Made by a program: the position numbers and the translations under genes | Notes under the pieces: model-generated | What the model saw: only the letters and a program-made list of their open reading frames with translations | Told to the model about the DNA's origin: nothing | Databases searched by the model: none | Assembly: GCF_002078175.1 (NCBI RefSeq) | Contig: NZ_MWFK01000001.1 | Coordinates: forward strand, 4,464,001-4,528,000 | Length of the DNA: 64,000 nt | Origin: Streptomyces sp. M41(2017) | GTDB lineage: Bacteria; Actinomycetota; Actinomycetes; Streptomycetales; Streptomycetaceae | Direction: 5' to 3' | Shown here: positions 39,990-61,229 of the stretch, piece after piece | How the letters are laid out: every line of letters begins with the position of its first letter | Position numbering within the stretch: the first letter of the stretch is position 1

Positions 39990-41051
39990 TCAGGTCCCGC
40001 CCGCTGCCGCCGAGGCCGGACCGGAGGACTGTACGCGGGCCAGGTAACCGGCCTGGAAGCGGCTGGCCGCGCCGAGTTGCTCCATGATCTCGGCGATGTG
40101 CTTGCGGCAGGTGCGCAGCGACATCCCCAGCCGCCGGGCCACCATCTCGTCCTTCATGCCTTCGGCCAGCAGCCGCACGATGGCCTGCTTCACCTCGTCA
40201 CGCGCCGAACTCTCCGTCCAGGCCGGGTGGTAGGGCTCGGCCAGCGACCAGGCGTGATCGAAGGTCGCGCAGAGATAGGAGACGGTGGACGGCTCCTGGA
40301 TGACGATGGCCGCGTCCAGATCGTCCTGGTGCGGGATGAACACCGTCTCCGCGTCGAAGGCCACCATGCGGCCGAACAGTTCGCTCAACGTCCGGATCTC
40401 GGCGCCCTCGTCGGTCATCCGTCGCGCGTACTCCTGGGTGGGCAGGTGATAGCGGGCCGTGTGCTGGTACAGCGTGCGCATCCGCACCCCGCGCCGCAGC
40501 ATGTCGCGGTCCTGCACGAACGCCTGCTCCAGCAGCGCCGGGGAACGGCCGCCCCCCGGGTGACAGGTGCGGACCTCCTGACGGCACCGCATGGTCGCCT
40601 CGGTGATCATTCCCACGACGGTCTTGAGGTCGGTGACCTCCGTCAGCGGCGCCCGGCCCCGCCACTGCCGCCGGCCCTCCGCGTAGAAGGGCGCCAGGAC
40701 GGACAGTTCGGCCCGCAGCCGGTCGATCTCGGCGAGCTGCCGGCGCAGCCCGGCCTCCCTCGGCGCGACCAGCGCCGCGAGCGCCTCGTCCGGCGCCACC
40801 GCGACCAGCTCCTCGGGGTTCCCCGGAGGGTGACGCAGCAGCAACAATTCGGTCAGCGTCGTCACCGCGGACGCCGCGCGGGTCTCCGGCAATCCCAGAG
40901 TCGCGCCCAGCGTCCTCGCGTCGCACGATCCCTGGTCGCTCACCCACCGGAACACCCGGACGGCGTCCTCGGACAACTGCGCCTCGTGCGACGCCCACCC
41001 GCCCGCCGTACGCAGGCCCGGTATCTCGCCGTCCTCACCGATGCCGCCCAC
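39990..41051 (-). CDS. LuxR/TrmB-type transcriptional regulator
   Basis: 353 residues. N-terminal TrmB-like winged helix (about 25-90; LSEDAVRVFRWVSDQGSCDARTLGATLGLP), a central region of unknown ligand specificity, and a C-terminal LuxR HTH (about 290-345; MVARRLGMSLRTCRKHIAEIMEQLGA). Such two-headed regulators are common in Streptomyces natural-product clusters. GTG at 41051 with a GAGGGGG-like site. It is at the distal end of the NRPS gene string and is probably its pathway regulator. Confidence 0.88.
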   Translation of the reverse strand: MGGIGEDGEIPGLRTAGGWASHEAQLSEDAVRVFRWVSDQGSCDARTLGATLGLPETRAASAVTTLTELLLLRHPPGNPEELVAVAPDEALAALVAPREAGLRRQLAEIDRLRAELSVLAPFYAEGRRQWRGRAPLTEVTDLKTVVGMITEATMRCRQEVRTCHPGGGRSPALLEQAFVQDRDMLRRGVRMRTLYQHTARYHLPTQEYARRMTDEGAEIRTLSELFGRMVAFDAETVFIPHQDDLDAAIVIQEPSTVSYLCATFDHAWSLAEPYHPAWTESSARDEVKQAIVRLLAEGMKDEMVARRLGMSLRTCRKHIAEIMEQLGAASRFQAGYLARVQSSGPASAAAGGT

Positions 41052-41149
41052 CCAACCCCCTCATCAGCCAGATGACCCCAACAGCCCCTGTCATGTTCAT
41101 TGTTCAGATCTGCGATGGATTTTCCCAGACCCTCTCGGAAGGAATCGCC

Positions 41150-41338
41150 GTGAAGCGGAACAAAGCCGCATTCGTTCTGTTCCTCGAACGTCTGGCCCTC
41201 GTCGGCGGCCTGACACGGGCCCGCCGGCGCGGGGCCCGGGGCCACGGAGTCACGGCCCGCGAGGTCCTCGACCAGCCACCACGGCCCGTCCGCGACAGTG
41301 ACGGCGACGCGCCGAGCGTCCCCACACCGCACTGGTGA
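41150..41338 (+). CDS. small basic protein, unknown
   Basis: 62 residues. GTG preceded by a good ribosome site (GGAAGGAATCGCC). It begins MKRNKAAFVLFLERLALVGG, a short hydrophobic stretch, followed by an Arg-rich segment and a Pro-rich tail; no family recognised. It is the only plus-strand candidate between the LuxR-type regulator and the hydroxylase, so it is either a small regulatory or peptide gene or spurious. Confidence 0.45.
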   Translation: MKRNKAAFVLFLERLALVGGLTRARRRGARGHGVTAREVLDQPPRPVRDSDGDAPSVPTPHW

Positions 41339-41446
41339 CCCGCCCGGCGGCGGAGCACGACGGGCACCCGCCCCGCCCAGCCGTGCCGGTCAAGAGGGCC
41401 GCCCGGCCCACGACCGGACGACCCTCGACGAGACCTCGGCGCACCG

Positions 41447-42193
41447 CTAGCCCATCAGCTGGCGGATCTCGGTGATGAGACCCACGAGGGCCTCACGCTC
41501 GGGCACCGTCGTCTCCGGATGCCACAGGTCCACGAGAAGACAGGTGCGCGGCCGGGAGCCGTTGTTCCACGCCTCGTGCACGAAGGAGTAGTCGAAGAGC
41601 AGGCACTCGCCCTCCTGCCAGTGCCGGGTCTCGTCGGCGACCGTGATGCCGCACCCCTCGGGGATGTCGACCGCCAGGTGCAGATTGATGCTGAAGTTCC
41701 ACAGGTCGCAGTGCGGGGCGATCGAGGCACCGGGAAGCAGCGTCGAGAAGTGGCTCTCCAGGAGGGGGCAGAGCTTGCCCTGCTCGACGACCTCCTGGGT
41801 CAGGACGGTGTACGCGGTGGGCACCAGGGCGGCGGAGGACTCGACCGGCCCGCCGTCACGGAAGAGGTACAGCGCCTGCCAGTTCTCCTGGCGGCTCAGA
41901 TAGTGCTCGTAGTCGGAGAAGGCGCTCTTGCGATCGGACCACGCGTCCGCGAGCTCCTGCTTGATGGCGCCGTGCGCGGCTTCGAAGGCGCGCACCACGG
42001 GCGCGATCTCGGGGTGCTCGTAGGGATCGTGCCAGGGCGTCCGGGAGATCCCGGGCATGATCCACTTGGCGTCCTTCTGCAGCGGATGGCGCTCCTGCCG
42101 CTTGGCGTACACCATCTCCTCGACGCGGGTGATGGATCCGGCTCCGTGCCGGTCCTTCACGTCCTGGAAGATCTGATCTATCTCGGGTGTCAT
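41447..42193 (-). CDS. aspartyl/asparaginyl beta-hydroxylase-family oxygenase
   Basis: 248 residues. Fe(II)/2-oxoglutarate oxygenase of the AspH/LpxO family. Iron ligands are probably His in APHCDLWNF and His in YSFVHEAWNN; the Arg of SRPRTCLLVDLWHP would bind 2-oxoglutarate. Free-standing members in NRPS clusters hydroxylate the beta-carbon of a residue carried on a T domain or of a free amino acid. No signal peptide. ATG at 42193 after a GAAAGAGCGA-like site. It lies 163 bp downstream of the antiporter gene, on the same strand as the NRPS genes. Confidence 0.9.
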   Translation of the reverse strand: MTPEIDQIFQDVKDRHGAGSITRVEEMVYAKRQERHPLQKDAKWIMPGISRTPWHDPYEHPEIAPVVRAFEAAHGAIKQELADAWSDRKSAFSDYEHYLSRQENWQALYLFRDGGPVESSAALVPTAYTVLTQEVVEQGKLCPLLESHFSTLLPGASIAPHCDLWNFSINLHLAVDIPEGCGITVADETRHWQEGECLLFDYSFVHEAWNNGSRPRTCLLVDLWHPETTVPEREALVGLITEIRQLMG

Positions 42194-42356
42194 GTCTCGC
42201 TCTTTCTGGCCACGCAGGCCTGCTCGGCGTGCTCGTGCGGGGTGACAAGGCGTGGGGGCGACGAGGTCCTGATCGCGGGCCGCAGGACGGGTGCTCCGGA
42301 GTGCGGTGGAAGCGCCGGTGCCACGCTCGGCGCCGAGGCGTCCGTCACCGCGACGG

Positions 42357-43655
42357 TCACCTCGCCGCGACTTCTCGTCGCTGTACGGGAGTTGCCCGCC
42401 GCTGGACGGCCAGACGGTCGATCAGGGCGAGTCCGGGGGCCGTCAGCACCGTGGTGACCAGCGTCATCACCACCAGCATGGCGAACACGGTGGGATTGAT
42501 GATCTTGAGTTCCAGCCCGACGCCGAGCACCACGAGCTCGGTCAGCCCCCGGCAGTTCATCAGGGCTCCGAGGGAGAGCGAGTCCTGCCAGCCGAGGCCG
42601 GTGAGCCGGGCCGCACCCGTGCTCCCCGCCCACTTCGTGACGATCGCGACGGCGACGACGAGGGCGCACCAGCCCCACAGGACGGCATCCGCTCCGATCA
42701 GCCGGAAGTCGGTCCGCAAGCCGGAGTAGGTGAAGAACAGCGGCAGCAGCAGCACCACGGTGACGCCTCGCACCTGTTCCACGGCCGCCGTCTGCACCGC
42801 ACCGCGCGGAACGACGACGCCGAACAGGAAGGCCCCGAAGATCGGGTGGATGCCGATCCAGTCGGTGGCGAAGGACGCCAGCAGGATGCCCGCGAGGAGC
42901 ATGAGCAGGAGTGGTGCACCTCCCGCCGGCCGGTCCGCGTGACGCTCGGCCAGCCTGGCGAGCATCGGCCGCAGCCCGTACATCATCACGGAGATGAACA
43001 CAGCGGTCAGCGCGACGGTGGTGAGCACCGAGGTCCAGGACGTGCCCCGTCCCAGCGCCGTCGCCAGAGCGAGCAGACACCAGGCGGTGATGTCGTCGAC
43101 GGCCGCGCACGTGAGGGCGAGGGCGCCGACAGGAGTGCGGTCGATCTTCCGGTCCGTCAGAATCCGCGCCAGCACGGGGAACGCGGTGATGCTCATGGAC
43201 ACGGCGATGAAGAGCGCGAACGCCGGGAACCCGATCCCGGGGTCGGCGAAGCGCCCGTACATCGCGAACGCGAGGAGCACCCCGCCGATCATGGGCACGG
43301 CCACGCTCACATGGCTGACCAACGCGGCGACCCTTCCGCGACCGCGGACGTGCTCCACGTTCAACTCGTAGCCGACCAGGAACATGAAGAGGACCAGACC
43401 GACCTGGGCCAGTGCGTTGATCACAGGCAGCAGGTCCGCGGGAAAGAGCCATCGCTGCCCCGAGGGCCAGACGGCTCCGAGAAGTGAGGGGCCCAGTGCT
43501 ATACCGGTCAAGATCTCACCGATCACCGGAGGCTGCCCCAGCCGTCGGCAGAGACGGCCCGCGACATGACAGCAGGCCATGATCAGGGCAAGCACCAGGA
43601 ACAGATGGGACAGTCCGGATACGGCCGGCAGGCCGGGAGCGAGCGCAGTCGTCAT
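42357..43655 (-). CDS. CPA2-family cation/proton antiporter
   Basis: 432 residues with about twelve membrane helices. Conserved PPVIGEILTGIALGPSLLG, the acidic ALTCAAVDDITAW pair (DD, as in electrogenic CPA2 exchangers) and LMNCRGLTELVVL. KefB/NapA-like Na+(K+)/H+ exchange is expected. ATG at 43655 after AGAGAAGGTG. Located 79 bp after the NRPS gene; related antiporters occur in actinomycete peptide clusters, where transport or self-protection is suspected. Confidence 0.9.
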   Translation of the reverse strand: MTTALAPGLPAVSGLSHLFLVLALIMACCHVAGRLCRRLGQPPVIGEILTGIALGPSLLGAVWPSGQRWLFPADLLPVINALAQVGLVLFMFLVGYELNVEHVRGRGRVAALVSHVSVAVPMIGGVLLAFAMYGRFADPGIGFPAFALFIAVSMSITAFPVLARILTDRKIDRTPVGALALTCAAVDDITAWCLLALATALGRGTSWTSVLTTVALTAVFISVMMYGLRPMLARLAERHADRPAGGAPLLLMLLAGILLASFATDWIGIHPIFGAFLFGVVVPRGAVQTAAVEQVRGVTVVLLLPLFFTYSGLRTDFRLIGADAVLWGWCALVVAVAIVTKWAGSTGAARLTGLGWQDSLSLGALMNCRGLTELVVLGVGLELKIINPTVFAMLVVMTLVTTVLTAPGLALIDRLAVQRRATPVQRREVAAR

Positions 43656-43734
43656 CGGCTGAACACCTTCTCTGAGTTGATGAACATGTCGGCGAATCGC
43701 ACGCGGATCCGCGTCCACCCTTGAATTCCTACCG

Positions 43735-55887
<12,153 letters not shown>

Positions 55888-55982
55888 TGCCAATTACTCT
55901 CTTTCGGTGTTGAGATCGCACGAATTCGCAGCTACTCGGCAGTGCGGGACCACGGCAGCACAGATCGGCGCGGGAGAGGACG

Positions 55983-56010
55983 TTGCCCTGCGCGCGAAAG
56001 CGCGCGGCAA
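55983..56010 (-). terminator. hairpin upstream of the large NRPS gene
   Basis: TTGCC..GCGCGC, four-base loop, GCGCGC GGCAA, just after the stop of the preceding gene. It could be a partial terminator or attenuator within the operon. Confidence 0.4.
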
Positions 56011-56022
56011 AGGATGACCGAA

Positions 56023-57111
56023 TTACTCCGCCGGTCGATCCGGCGTGGCGGCGCCCAGCCGGCGGTCGCGGAATCGCTGGAGGACCTCCACCGCGGGAAC
56101 CGTGGAGCCCGGCGTGCGGAGACTCGATTCACGGTCGCCGCCGAACCGCGAGCAGACCGAGATGTGCGCGTCATAGGCCGTCGACATCGCGTCGAGCAGC
56201 AGCCGGTAGGACTTGTCGACGGCCGGAGCGGGCGACGCGACCAGCGGCTTGACCCGGTGGAGCAACTTGAGCAGTATCCGGTGATCACGCAACTGCAGGC
56301 CGCTGAACTTGGCATTGATGTGCGGCGGCATCATCGCCGGACGCACCGAATCCGCGTAGTGCGTGCGCGTGAAATCGCCGGCGTACCGCAGCGAGGCGCC
56401 GGACCCGATCATCAGTGCCGTCGCGTCCTCCAGCAGCCGGCAGGCGCTGTCGACGTCATCCGGATCGTCCCTGAGGCATTCCTCGAGGCAGCCGACCGAA
56501 ACAATCAGCCCCTGGATGAGCGCGAAGAACACCTGGTGGCCCAGACGCCAGCGAATCAGGGGCCCCCCTTTCACATCACCCGCCCTCACGTCCGTCACCC
56601 ACGCGCGAGCACGGGCCGCGCTCTCGAACGGCGTGCCGGCCACCCCGATACGCCACACCATGTGGAACGTCGTCCAGAACGCCTCCCGCAGATCGGCCCG
56701 TTCGCCGCTGCTGAGGGTGATCCCGGCCGACAGGGCGTCGTCGAGCTGGCTGCGGAGGGCTTCGAGCATCGTGGAGACGAACGTCTCCACCGGGTTCCCG
56801 GTGACCCTGATCGCACCGAAGAACAGGTCGTGCTCCTCGTAGAGATCGTCCGGCAGGGCCTTTCGCTCCGCATCGGTGTACGTGGCGGCGGCGGGGGGTG
56901 AGGCCAGGCACGTCAGGGCGGCGTCGACGGCGGCCAGCGCGCGACGGTCGGAGTCCTGTGGAGTGATGTCGATGACGGTCCGCAAGGCGTCCGCGACGCG
57001 CTGGTTCATCGTGCCGATGACGGCGCCTCTCGAGGCGGGAAGCTGCTCCGCCTTCAACAGGTGGAGGGGTGGGACGTCCGCAGAGTGAGCCTGTATGTCG
57101 ACCTCAATCAC
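56023..57111 (-). CDS. helical cluster protein of unknown function
   Basis: 362 residues, not confidently recognised. Mostly alpha-helical, no signal peptide or membrane helix. Conserved-looking segments are EEHDLFFGAIRVTGNPVETF (about 110-130), RWRLGHQVFF (about 185) and YADSVRPAMMPPHINAKFSGLQLRDHR, with several His that could bind a metal or haem. The overall build reminds me faintly of the tryptophan-dioxygenase/PrnB haem superfamily, a low-confidence idea. GTG at 57111 follows AAGGAG at ideal spacing. Between P450 and NRPS genes on the same strand, so probably a tailoring or precursor-supply enzyme. Confidence 0.8.
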   Translation of the reverse strand: MIEVDIQAHSADVPPLHLLKAEQLPASRGAVIGTMNQRVADALRTVIDITPQDSDRRALAAVDAALTCLASPPAAATYTDAERKALPDDLYEEHDLFFGAIRVTGNPVETFVSTMLEALRSQLDDALSAGITLSSGERADLREAFWTTFHMVWRIGVAGTPFESAARARAWVTDVRAGDVKGGPLIRWRLGHQVFFALIQGLIVSVGCLEECLRDDPDDVDSACRLLEDATALMIGSGASLRYAGDFTRTHYADSVRPAMMPPHINAKFSGLQLRDHRILLKLLHRVKPLVASPAPAVDKSYRLLLDAMSTAYDAHISVCSRFGGDRESSLRTPGSTVPAVEVLQRFRDRRLGAATPDRPAE

Positions 57112-57174
57112 TTCGTGAACTCCTTCGAGTCGAACGGAATGTGCGTGATGCGGCACGCCGGGAAAGGAAGCGCT

Positions 57175-58416
57175 CTACTCCGTGGTGGACGGGCCGGCGA
57201 TGAGAGAGACCGGCAGGCTGCTGTAGCCGCGCAGGAACGTCGAATAGAGCGCCTTGGGATCACCCGTGAGCTCGATCCGGTCCACCCTGTTGACGAGGGT
57301 CTTCAGTACGGCGGCGATCTCGGCCCGGCCGAGGTACGACCCGAAGCAGAAATGGGGCCCGAACCCGAAGCCCAGGTGCTTGTTGGGAGTCCTCGCCAGG
57401 TCGAACCTGTGCGGATCCGGGAAGACGCTCTCGTCGCGGTTCGCGGAAGTGATCCAGAGGATGACGTGCTCGCCTTCGCGGATCGTCCGCCCGCCGATGG
57501 TGACGTCGGCCGTCGCGGTACGCCCGATGTGCATCGCCGGCGTCGTCCAGCGCACGATCTCCTCGACCGCGCTCGCTATGGAGATGCGGCCGTCCTTCAA
57601 CGCCCGCCACTGATCCGGGTGCTGGGCGAAGGCGAGCAGCGCGCCGACCATGGCCAGGCGGCTGGTGTGGTCTCCGGCGAGGATGAACCCGTAGCAGTTG
57701 ACGACCACTTCGTCGTCGGTCATCGGCTCACCGTTGATCCGGCAGGTGGCCATCGCGCTGATCAAGTCGTCCTGCGGGTCCTCGCGGCGGGTCTCGATGA
57801 TCTCCTGCGAATAGATGAGGAGTTCGTTGCGGGAGAGCCAGACGTCCTCCTCGGTCTGCCCCTCGTCGTCCGCGCTGACCGCCTCCCGGCTCAGATCGAG
57901 CACGTACTTGTGGTCCGTCGACGGAAAACCCAGCAGATCGCAGATCGTCCCCATGGGGATCACTTCCGCGACCTCCTTGGCGAAGTCGAAGGTCCCGGTG
58001 CCGACGGCGTGACCGAGGATCTGGTCGACCCGCTGCTGGAGTTTGTCCGTCACCCCTTTGCGGATCCGGGGACTGAACGCCTTCAGCAGGATCGTCCGCA
58101 TGGCGTTGTGGCGCGGCGCGTCCGTGAGCGCCAGGATCTTGCCGGCCGCGGGATCCCCACCGGGCTTGTGCAGCGAGGACATCATGTTCCCGGGCTGCGA
58201 ACTGAAGCGCTCGGCGTCCTGCAGAACGGCCATGACGTCCGCGTGGCGGGACACCACCCAGAAGGGGGATCCCCGGTCGGTGGCCGGGTGCAGATAGACG
58301 GGCTGCTCGGTCCGAACCCGCCGCCAGAAATCTTCCATGTCGGTATGCAGGAAGGTGCTCGGGTCCGTGAGGTCCACCCGGTTGAGATCGTCGGCGGGTA
58401 TACCTTTGTTCGGCAT
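57175..58416 (-). CDS. cytochrome P450 of the NRPS cluster
   Basis: 413 residues. I-helix AGDHTS (Asp-His in place of the usual acid/alcohol neighbours), K-helix EEIVR, haem-binding FGFGPHFCFGSYLGR. The sequence style resembles P450s that hydroxylate amino acids bound to NRPS carrier domains, such as beta-hydroxylases, but that is an inference from context. ATG after CAGGAGATTTCC; 15 bp downstream of the aminotransferase gene. Confidence 0.94.
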   Translation of the reverse strand: MPNKGIPADDLNRVDLTDPSTFLHTDMEDFWRRVRTEQPVYLHPATDRGSPFWVVSRHADVMAVLQDAERFSSQPGNMMSSLHKPGGDPAAGKILALTDAPRHNAMRTILLKAFSPRIRKGVTDKLQQRVDQILGHAVGTGTFDFAKEVAEVIPMGTICDLLGFPSTDHKYVLDLSREAVSADDEGQTEEDVWLSRNELLIYSQEIIETRREDPQDDLISAMATCRINGEPMTDDEVVVNCYGFILAGDHTSRLAMVGALLAFAQHPDQWRALKDGRISIASAVEEIVRWTTPAMHIGRTATADVTIGGRTIREGEHVILWITSANRDESVFPDPHRFDLARTPNKHLGFGFGPHFCFGSYLGRAEIAAVLKTLVNRVDRIELTGDPKALYSTFLRGYSSLPVSLIAGPSTTE

Positions 58417-58431
58417 GGAAATCTCCTGGCC

Positions 58432-59781
58432 TCAGAATCGGTGACTACTGCGTAGGTTTTCCTTGCCGGAAAGGTCGGCGATCAGCATCGCCAGTCGATC
58501 CAGTCCCGCTTCCATCTCGTCCGGCGACACCACGCTCACCGACAGGCGCAGCTGGTTCTCGCCGCCGCTGCCGTCGTAGAAATGGCTCATGGGTGTCCAC
58601 AGGACGCCGTATTTCCCGGCTCCGTATTCCAGTGCGGTGTCATCGGCGAGGAACGGAACAGTGACCACCACGAAGAATCCACCGCCGGGGGTGTTCCACG
58701 AGACCTGGTGATCCCCGCCCCGGGGGAACCGCCGGCTCATCCCCTCCAGCAGCAGCCGCATGTTTCGGCTGTAGAGCCGGGTCTCCCTGTCGTTCGCCTT
58801 GACCAGACTGCAGCCGTGCTCCAGCAGCTTGCCTCCCGCGACGGCCTGGGCCAGGGGCGAGGTGTTCACGGTGAGCATGCTCTTGATCTTGGACAGCTCG
58901 TCCGCGAACAGCGTGGAGCCTCCGTCGCCGGACACGCGCTGATCCGCGACCACGAACCCGACCCTGGCTCCGGGGAAGCAGGTCTTCGCGAGCGAGCCGA
59001 GATAGACGACCCGCCGCGATGTGTCGAGAGCCTTGAGCGTGGGCAGGCGCCGACCGTCTTCGGCCTGGAACAATCCGTACGGATTGTCCTCGAGGATCAG
59101 CAGATCGTGCTCCGCCGCGATGGCGAGCAACCGCCGCCTGGCCTCCAGGTCGAGACTCGCGCCGGACGGATTGGCGAAGTCCGGGACGAGGTAGAAGGCC
59201 CGTGGCCGCTTCCCCGCGGCGCGAGCCGCCTCGATCTGCTCGACCAGGTGGTCGAGGTCGACACCGTCCTCGTTCTCCCGCACCGGCCAGAGCGGCATGT
59301 CCACCAGCCTCGCGGCACCGGCCAGACCGACGTAGCCCGGCGAAACCGTCAGCGCGACGTCCCGCTCGTCCCGGCGAAGCGCCCGGAGCACCAGGAACAT
59401 CGCCTCCTGGCAGCCGACCGTGACGACGATGGACTCAGGGTCGACGTCAATTCCCTCGTCACAGACGAGATTCCGGGCGAGCAGCTCGTGAATGACGCCC
59501 TTGGTCCGGCCGTACTGAAAGAGGGTTCGGCGTATGCCGTCCTCGTCCGCACCCGTCTCGGCGGCGAGGTAGTCGCAGAAGATCTTCAGATACCGAGGAA
59601 GGTCGTCGACGTCGAAGAATTCCTCACTGGGCCGGCCGGCGGCGAGTGAAATGGCCTCCGGGAAGCGGCCGGCCACTTCGTTCAGGAAGTTCATGGAAGC
59701 GAGCGCGGGATCCTGCAGCGCTGCGTGCAGCTGATCCGTGCTCAGGTCGGCGGTCAGGATTTCCACTCCACTGGCGTTCAT
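58432..59781 (-). CDS. PLP aminotransferase, HpgT-like
   Basis: 449 residues, fold-type I class I/II aminotransferase. Landmarks: SLAAGRPSEEFFD, FQYGRTKGVIHELLAR, VTVGCQEAMFLVLRAL, PDFANPSG, the cofactor Lys in YLGSLAKTCFPGARVGF, and RLSVSVVSPDEM near the C-terminus. Strongly reminiscent of HpgT-type enzymes that make arylglycines for glycopeptide-like NRPS products, and also of 2-aminoadipate transaminases. No HmaS or Hmo partner for hydroxyphenylglycine is in the window, so the substrate is open. Tightly spaced (15 bp) with the P450 gene. Confidence 0.9.
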   Translation of the reverse strand: MNASGVEILTADLSTDQLHAALQDPALASMNFLNEVAGRFPEAISLAAGRPSEEFFDVDDLPRYLKIFCDYLAAETGADEDGIRRTLFQYGRTKGVIHELLARNLVCDEGIDVDPESIVVTVGCQEAMFLVLRALRRDERDVALTVSPGYVGLAGAARLVDMPLWPVRENEDGVDLDHLVEQIEAARAAGKRPRAFYLVPDFANPSGASLDLEARRRLLAIAAEHDLLILEDNPYGLFQAEDGRRLPTLKALDTSRRVVYLGSLAKTCFPGARVGFVVADQRVSGDGGSTLFADELSKIKSMLTVNTSPLAQAVAGGKLLEHGCSLVKANDRETRLYSRNMRLLLEGMSRRFPRGGDHQVSWNTPGGGFFVVVTVPFLADDTALEYGAGKYGVLWTPMSHFYDGSGGENQLRLSVSVVSPDEMEAGLDRLAMLIADLSGKENLRSSHRF

Positions 59782-59818
59782 GCAACCTCGCTTTCCTCGG
59801 AGGAAGGGTGGTGTCCGG

Positions 59819-61153
59819 CTACTTCGTTGTGGCGTGCTTCGGGGTGGTGTCGGCGGTTTCTTCTGATGGTTCGGTGGTGGGGGTTGTTTCGTTGGTGGCG
59901 TGGTGGGTGGCTTGTTGGATGGCGTGGTTGCTGAGGGCGGGGAGGCTGGCGAGGGCGACGATGATCATGAGGAGGCCGCCGGTGATGAAGGGGGTGCGCA
60001 GGCTGGTGGTGCTGGCGAGGTAGCCGGCGAGGATGCCGCCGAAGGGGGCGCCCATGAGGGAGATGAGGCGGCTTGCGGACAGGACGCGTCCGCGGATTTC
60101 GGTGGGGGCCAGGCGTTGGCGCAGGGCGCCGACGATGACGATCTGGACGCTCATGGAGAAGCCGATGGTGGCCATCATGGCGCCGGCGATCCAGGGGCTG
60201 GTGGTGAGGCCGAGGCCCAGGACGGCGAGTCCTTCGATGGACATGCCGACGCAGCGCATGGTGCCGACCTGGATTTTTTTGGAGATGGGGGCGGAGAGGA
60301 AGCTGCCGATGAAGGCGCCGACGGCGGTGGAGCTGAGGAGGAGGCCGTAGCCGATGTCGCCGAGTCCGAGCTGGTTTTTGGCGAGGAGGACCAGGAGGGA
60401 CATTTTGGCGGTGAAGACGAGGTTGCCGATGGCGGCGGTGCCGGCGAGGGTGCGCAGGACGCGGTGTTTGAGGAGCCAGCGCAGTCCTTCGGCTACTTCG
60501 GTGCGCAGGCTGGTGGTGGTGGGTTGGGTGGTGGGGGGGTTGGCGAAGTTGCCTTTGAGGGAGGTGACGCACAGGGCGCTGGTGAGGAAGGAGAGGGCGT
60601 TGCCGAGGAAGGGCAGGGAGTGGGAGAGGGAGAAGAGGATGCCGCCGATGGGGGGTCCGGCGAGTTGTTCGCCGTTGATCTGTGCGGCGGAGATGCGGCT
60701 GTTGGCGCGGATGAGTGCTTGGTCGCCGGTGACGACGACGGGCAGGACGGCCTGGGCGGAGATGTCGAAGAAGATGTCTCCGCAGCCCAGGGCGAATCCG
60801 GCGGCGATGAGGAGGGTGATGTTGGCGTGGTCGGTCAGGACGGCGAGGGTGAGCAGGGTGAGGATGGTGAAGCGGACGAGGTCGGCGCGGAGCATGACTT
60901 TTCTGCGGTCCCAGCGGTCGACGAGGGCGCCGGCGGGGAGGCCGAGGAGGAACCAGGGCAGGGTGCCGATGGCGCCGACGGCGCCGATGAGGAGGGGGTC
61001 GGTGGTGAGTTGGATGGCGAGCAGGGGCAGTGCGGCCATCTGGACGCCGTCGCCCCAGGACGAGGCGATCGCGGCGACCCATACCTTGTTGAAATTGCTT
61101 CCCAGGCCCGGCTGGGCCGTCTTGTCCTTCGTGTTTTTACTGGTGACGTTCAA
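59819..61153 (-). CDS. MFS exporter with atypical codon use
   Basis: 444 residues, twelve helices, MFS_3 type; PAGALVDRWDRRKVML loop after helix 2 and IRGRVLSASRLISLMGAP before helix 11. Likely exports the peptide. TTG at 61153 is chosen for its GGGAGATTCG ribosome site; a GTG at 61207 would add 18 residues but lacks one. Coding strand is C/A-rich with many AAA, CAA, GAA, GTA and GGA codons, unlike its neighbours and like the 810-bp NRPS patch. The C-terminal 40 residues are Thr-rich (HHATNETTPTTEPSEET). Confidence 0.9.
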   Translation of the reverse strand: MNVTSKNTKDKTAQPGLGSNFNKVWVAAIASSWGDGVQMAALPLLAIQLTTDPLLIGAVGAIGTLPWFLLGLPAGALVDRWDRRKVMLRADLVRFTILTLLTLAVLTDHANITLLIAAGFALGCGDIFFDISAQAVLPVVVTGDQALIRANSRISAAQINGEQLAGPPIGGILFSLSHSLPFLGNALSFLTSALCVTSLKGNFANPPTTQPTTTSLRTEVAEGLRWLLKHRVLRTLAGTAAIGNLVFTAKMSLLVLLAKNQLGLGDIGYGLLLSSTAVGAFIGSFLSAPISKKIQVGTMRCVGMSIEGLAVLGLGLTTSPWIAGAMMATIGFSMSVQIVIVGALRQRLAPTEIRGRVLSASRLISLMGAPFGGILAGYLASTTSLRTPFITGGLLMIIVALASLPALSNHAIQQATHHATNETTPTTEPSEETADTTPKHATTK

Positions 61154-61229
61154 CGAATCTCCCGGGAACGGATGGTGAGGACAGCAACGGTGGGACGGAG
61201 ACAACACCCCGAAACGGGGCGGGAAGAAC

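Noticed and set aside
56023..57156. Assigning the unknown NRPS-cluster protein to the tryptophan-dioxygenase/PrnB superfamily
   Set aside because: Only a vague likeness in His-containing motifs; not enough for a functional call.
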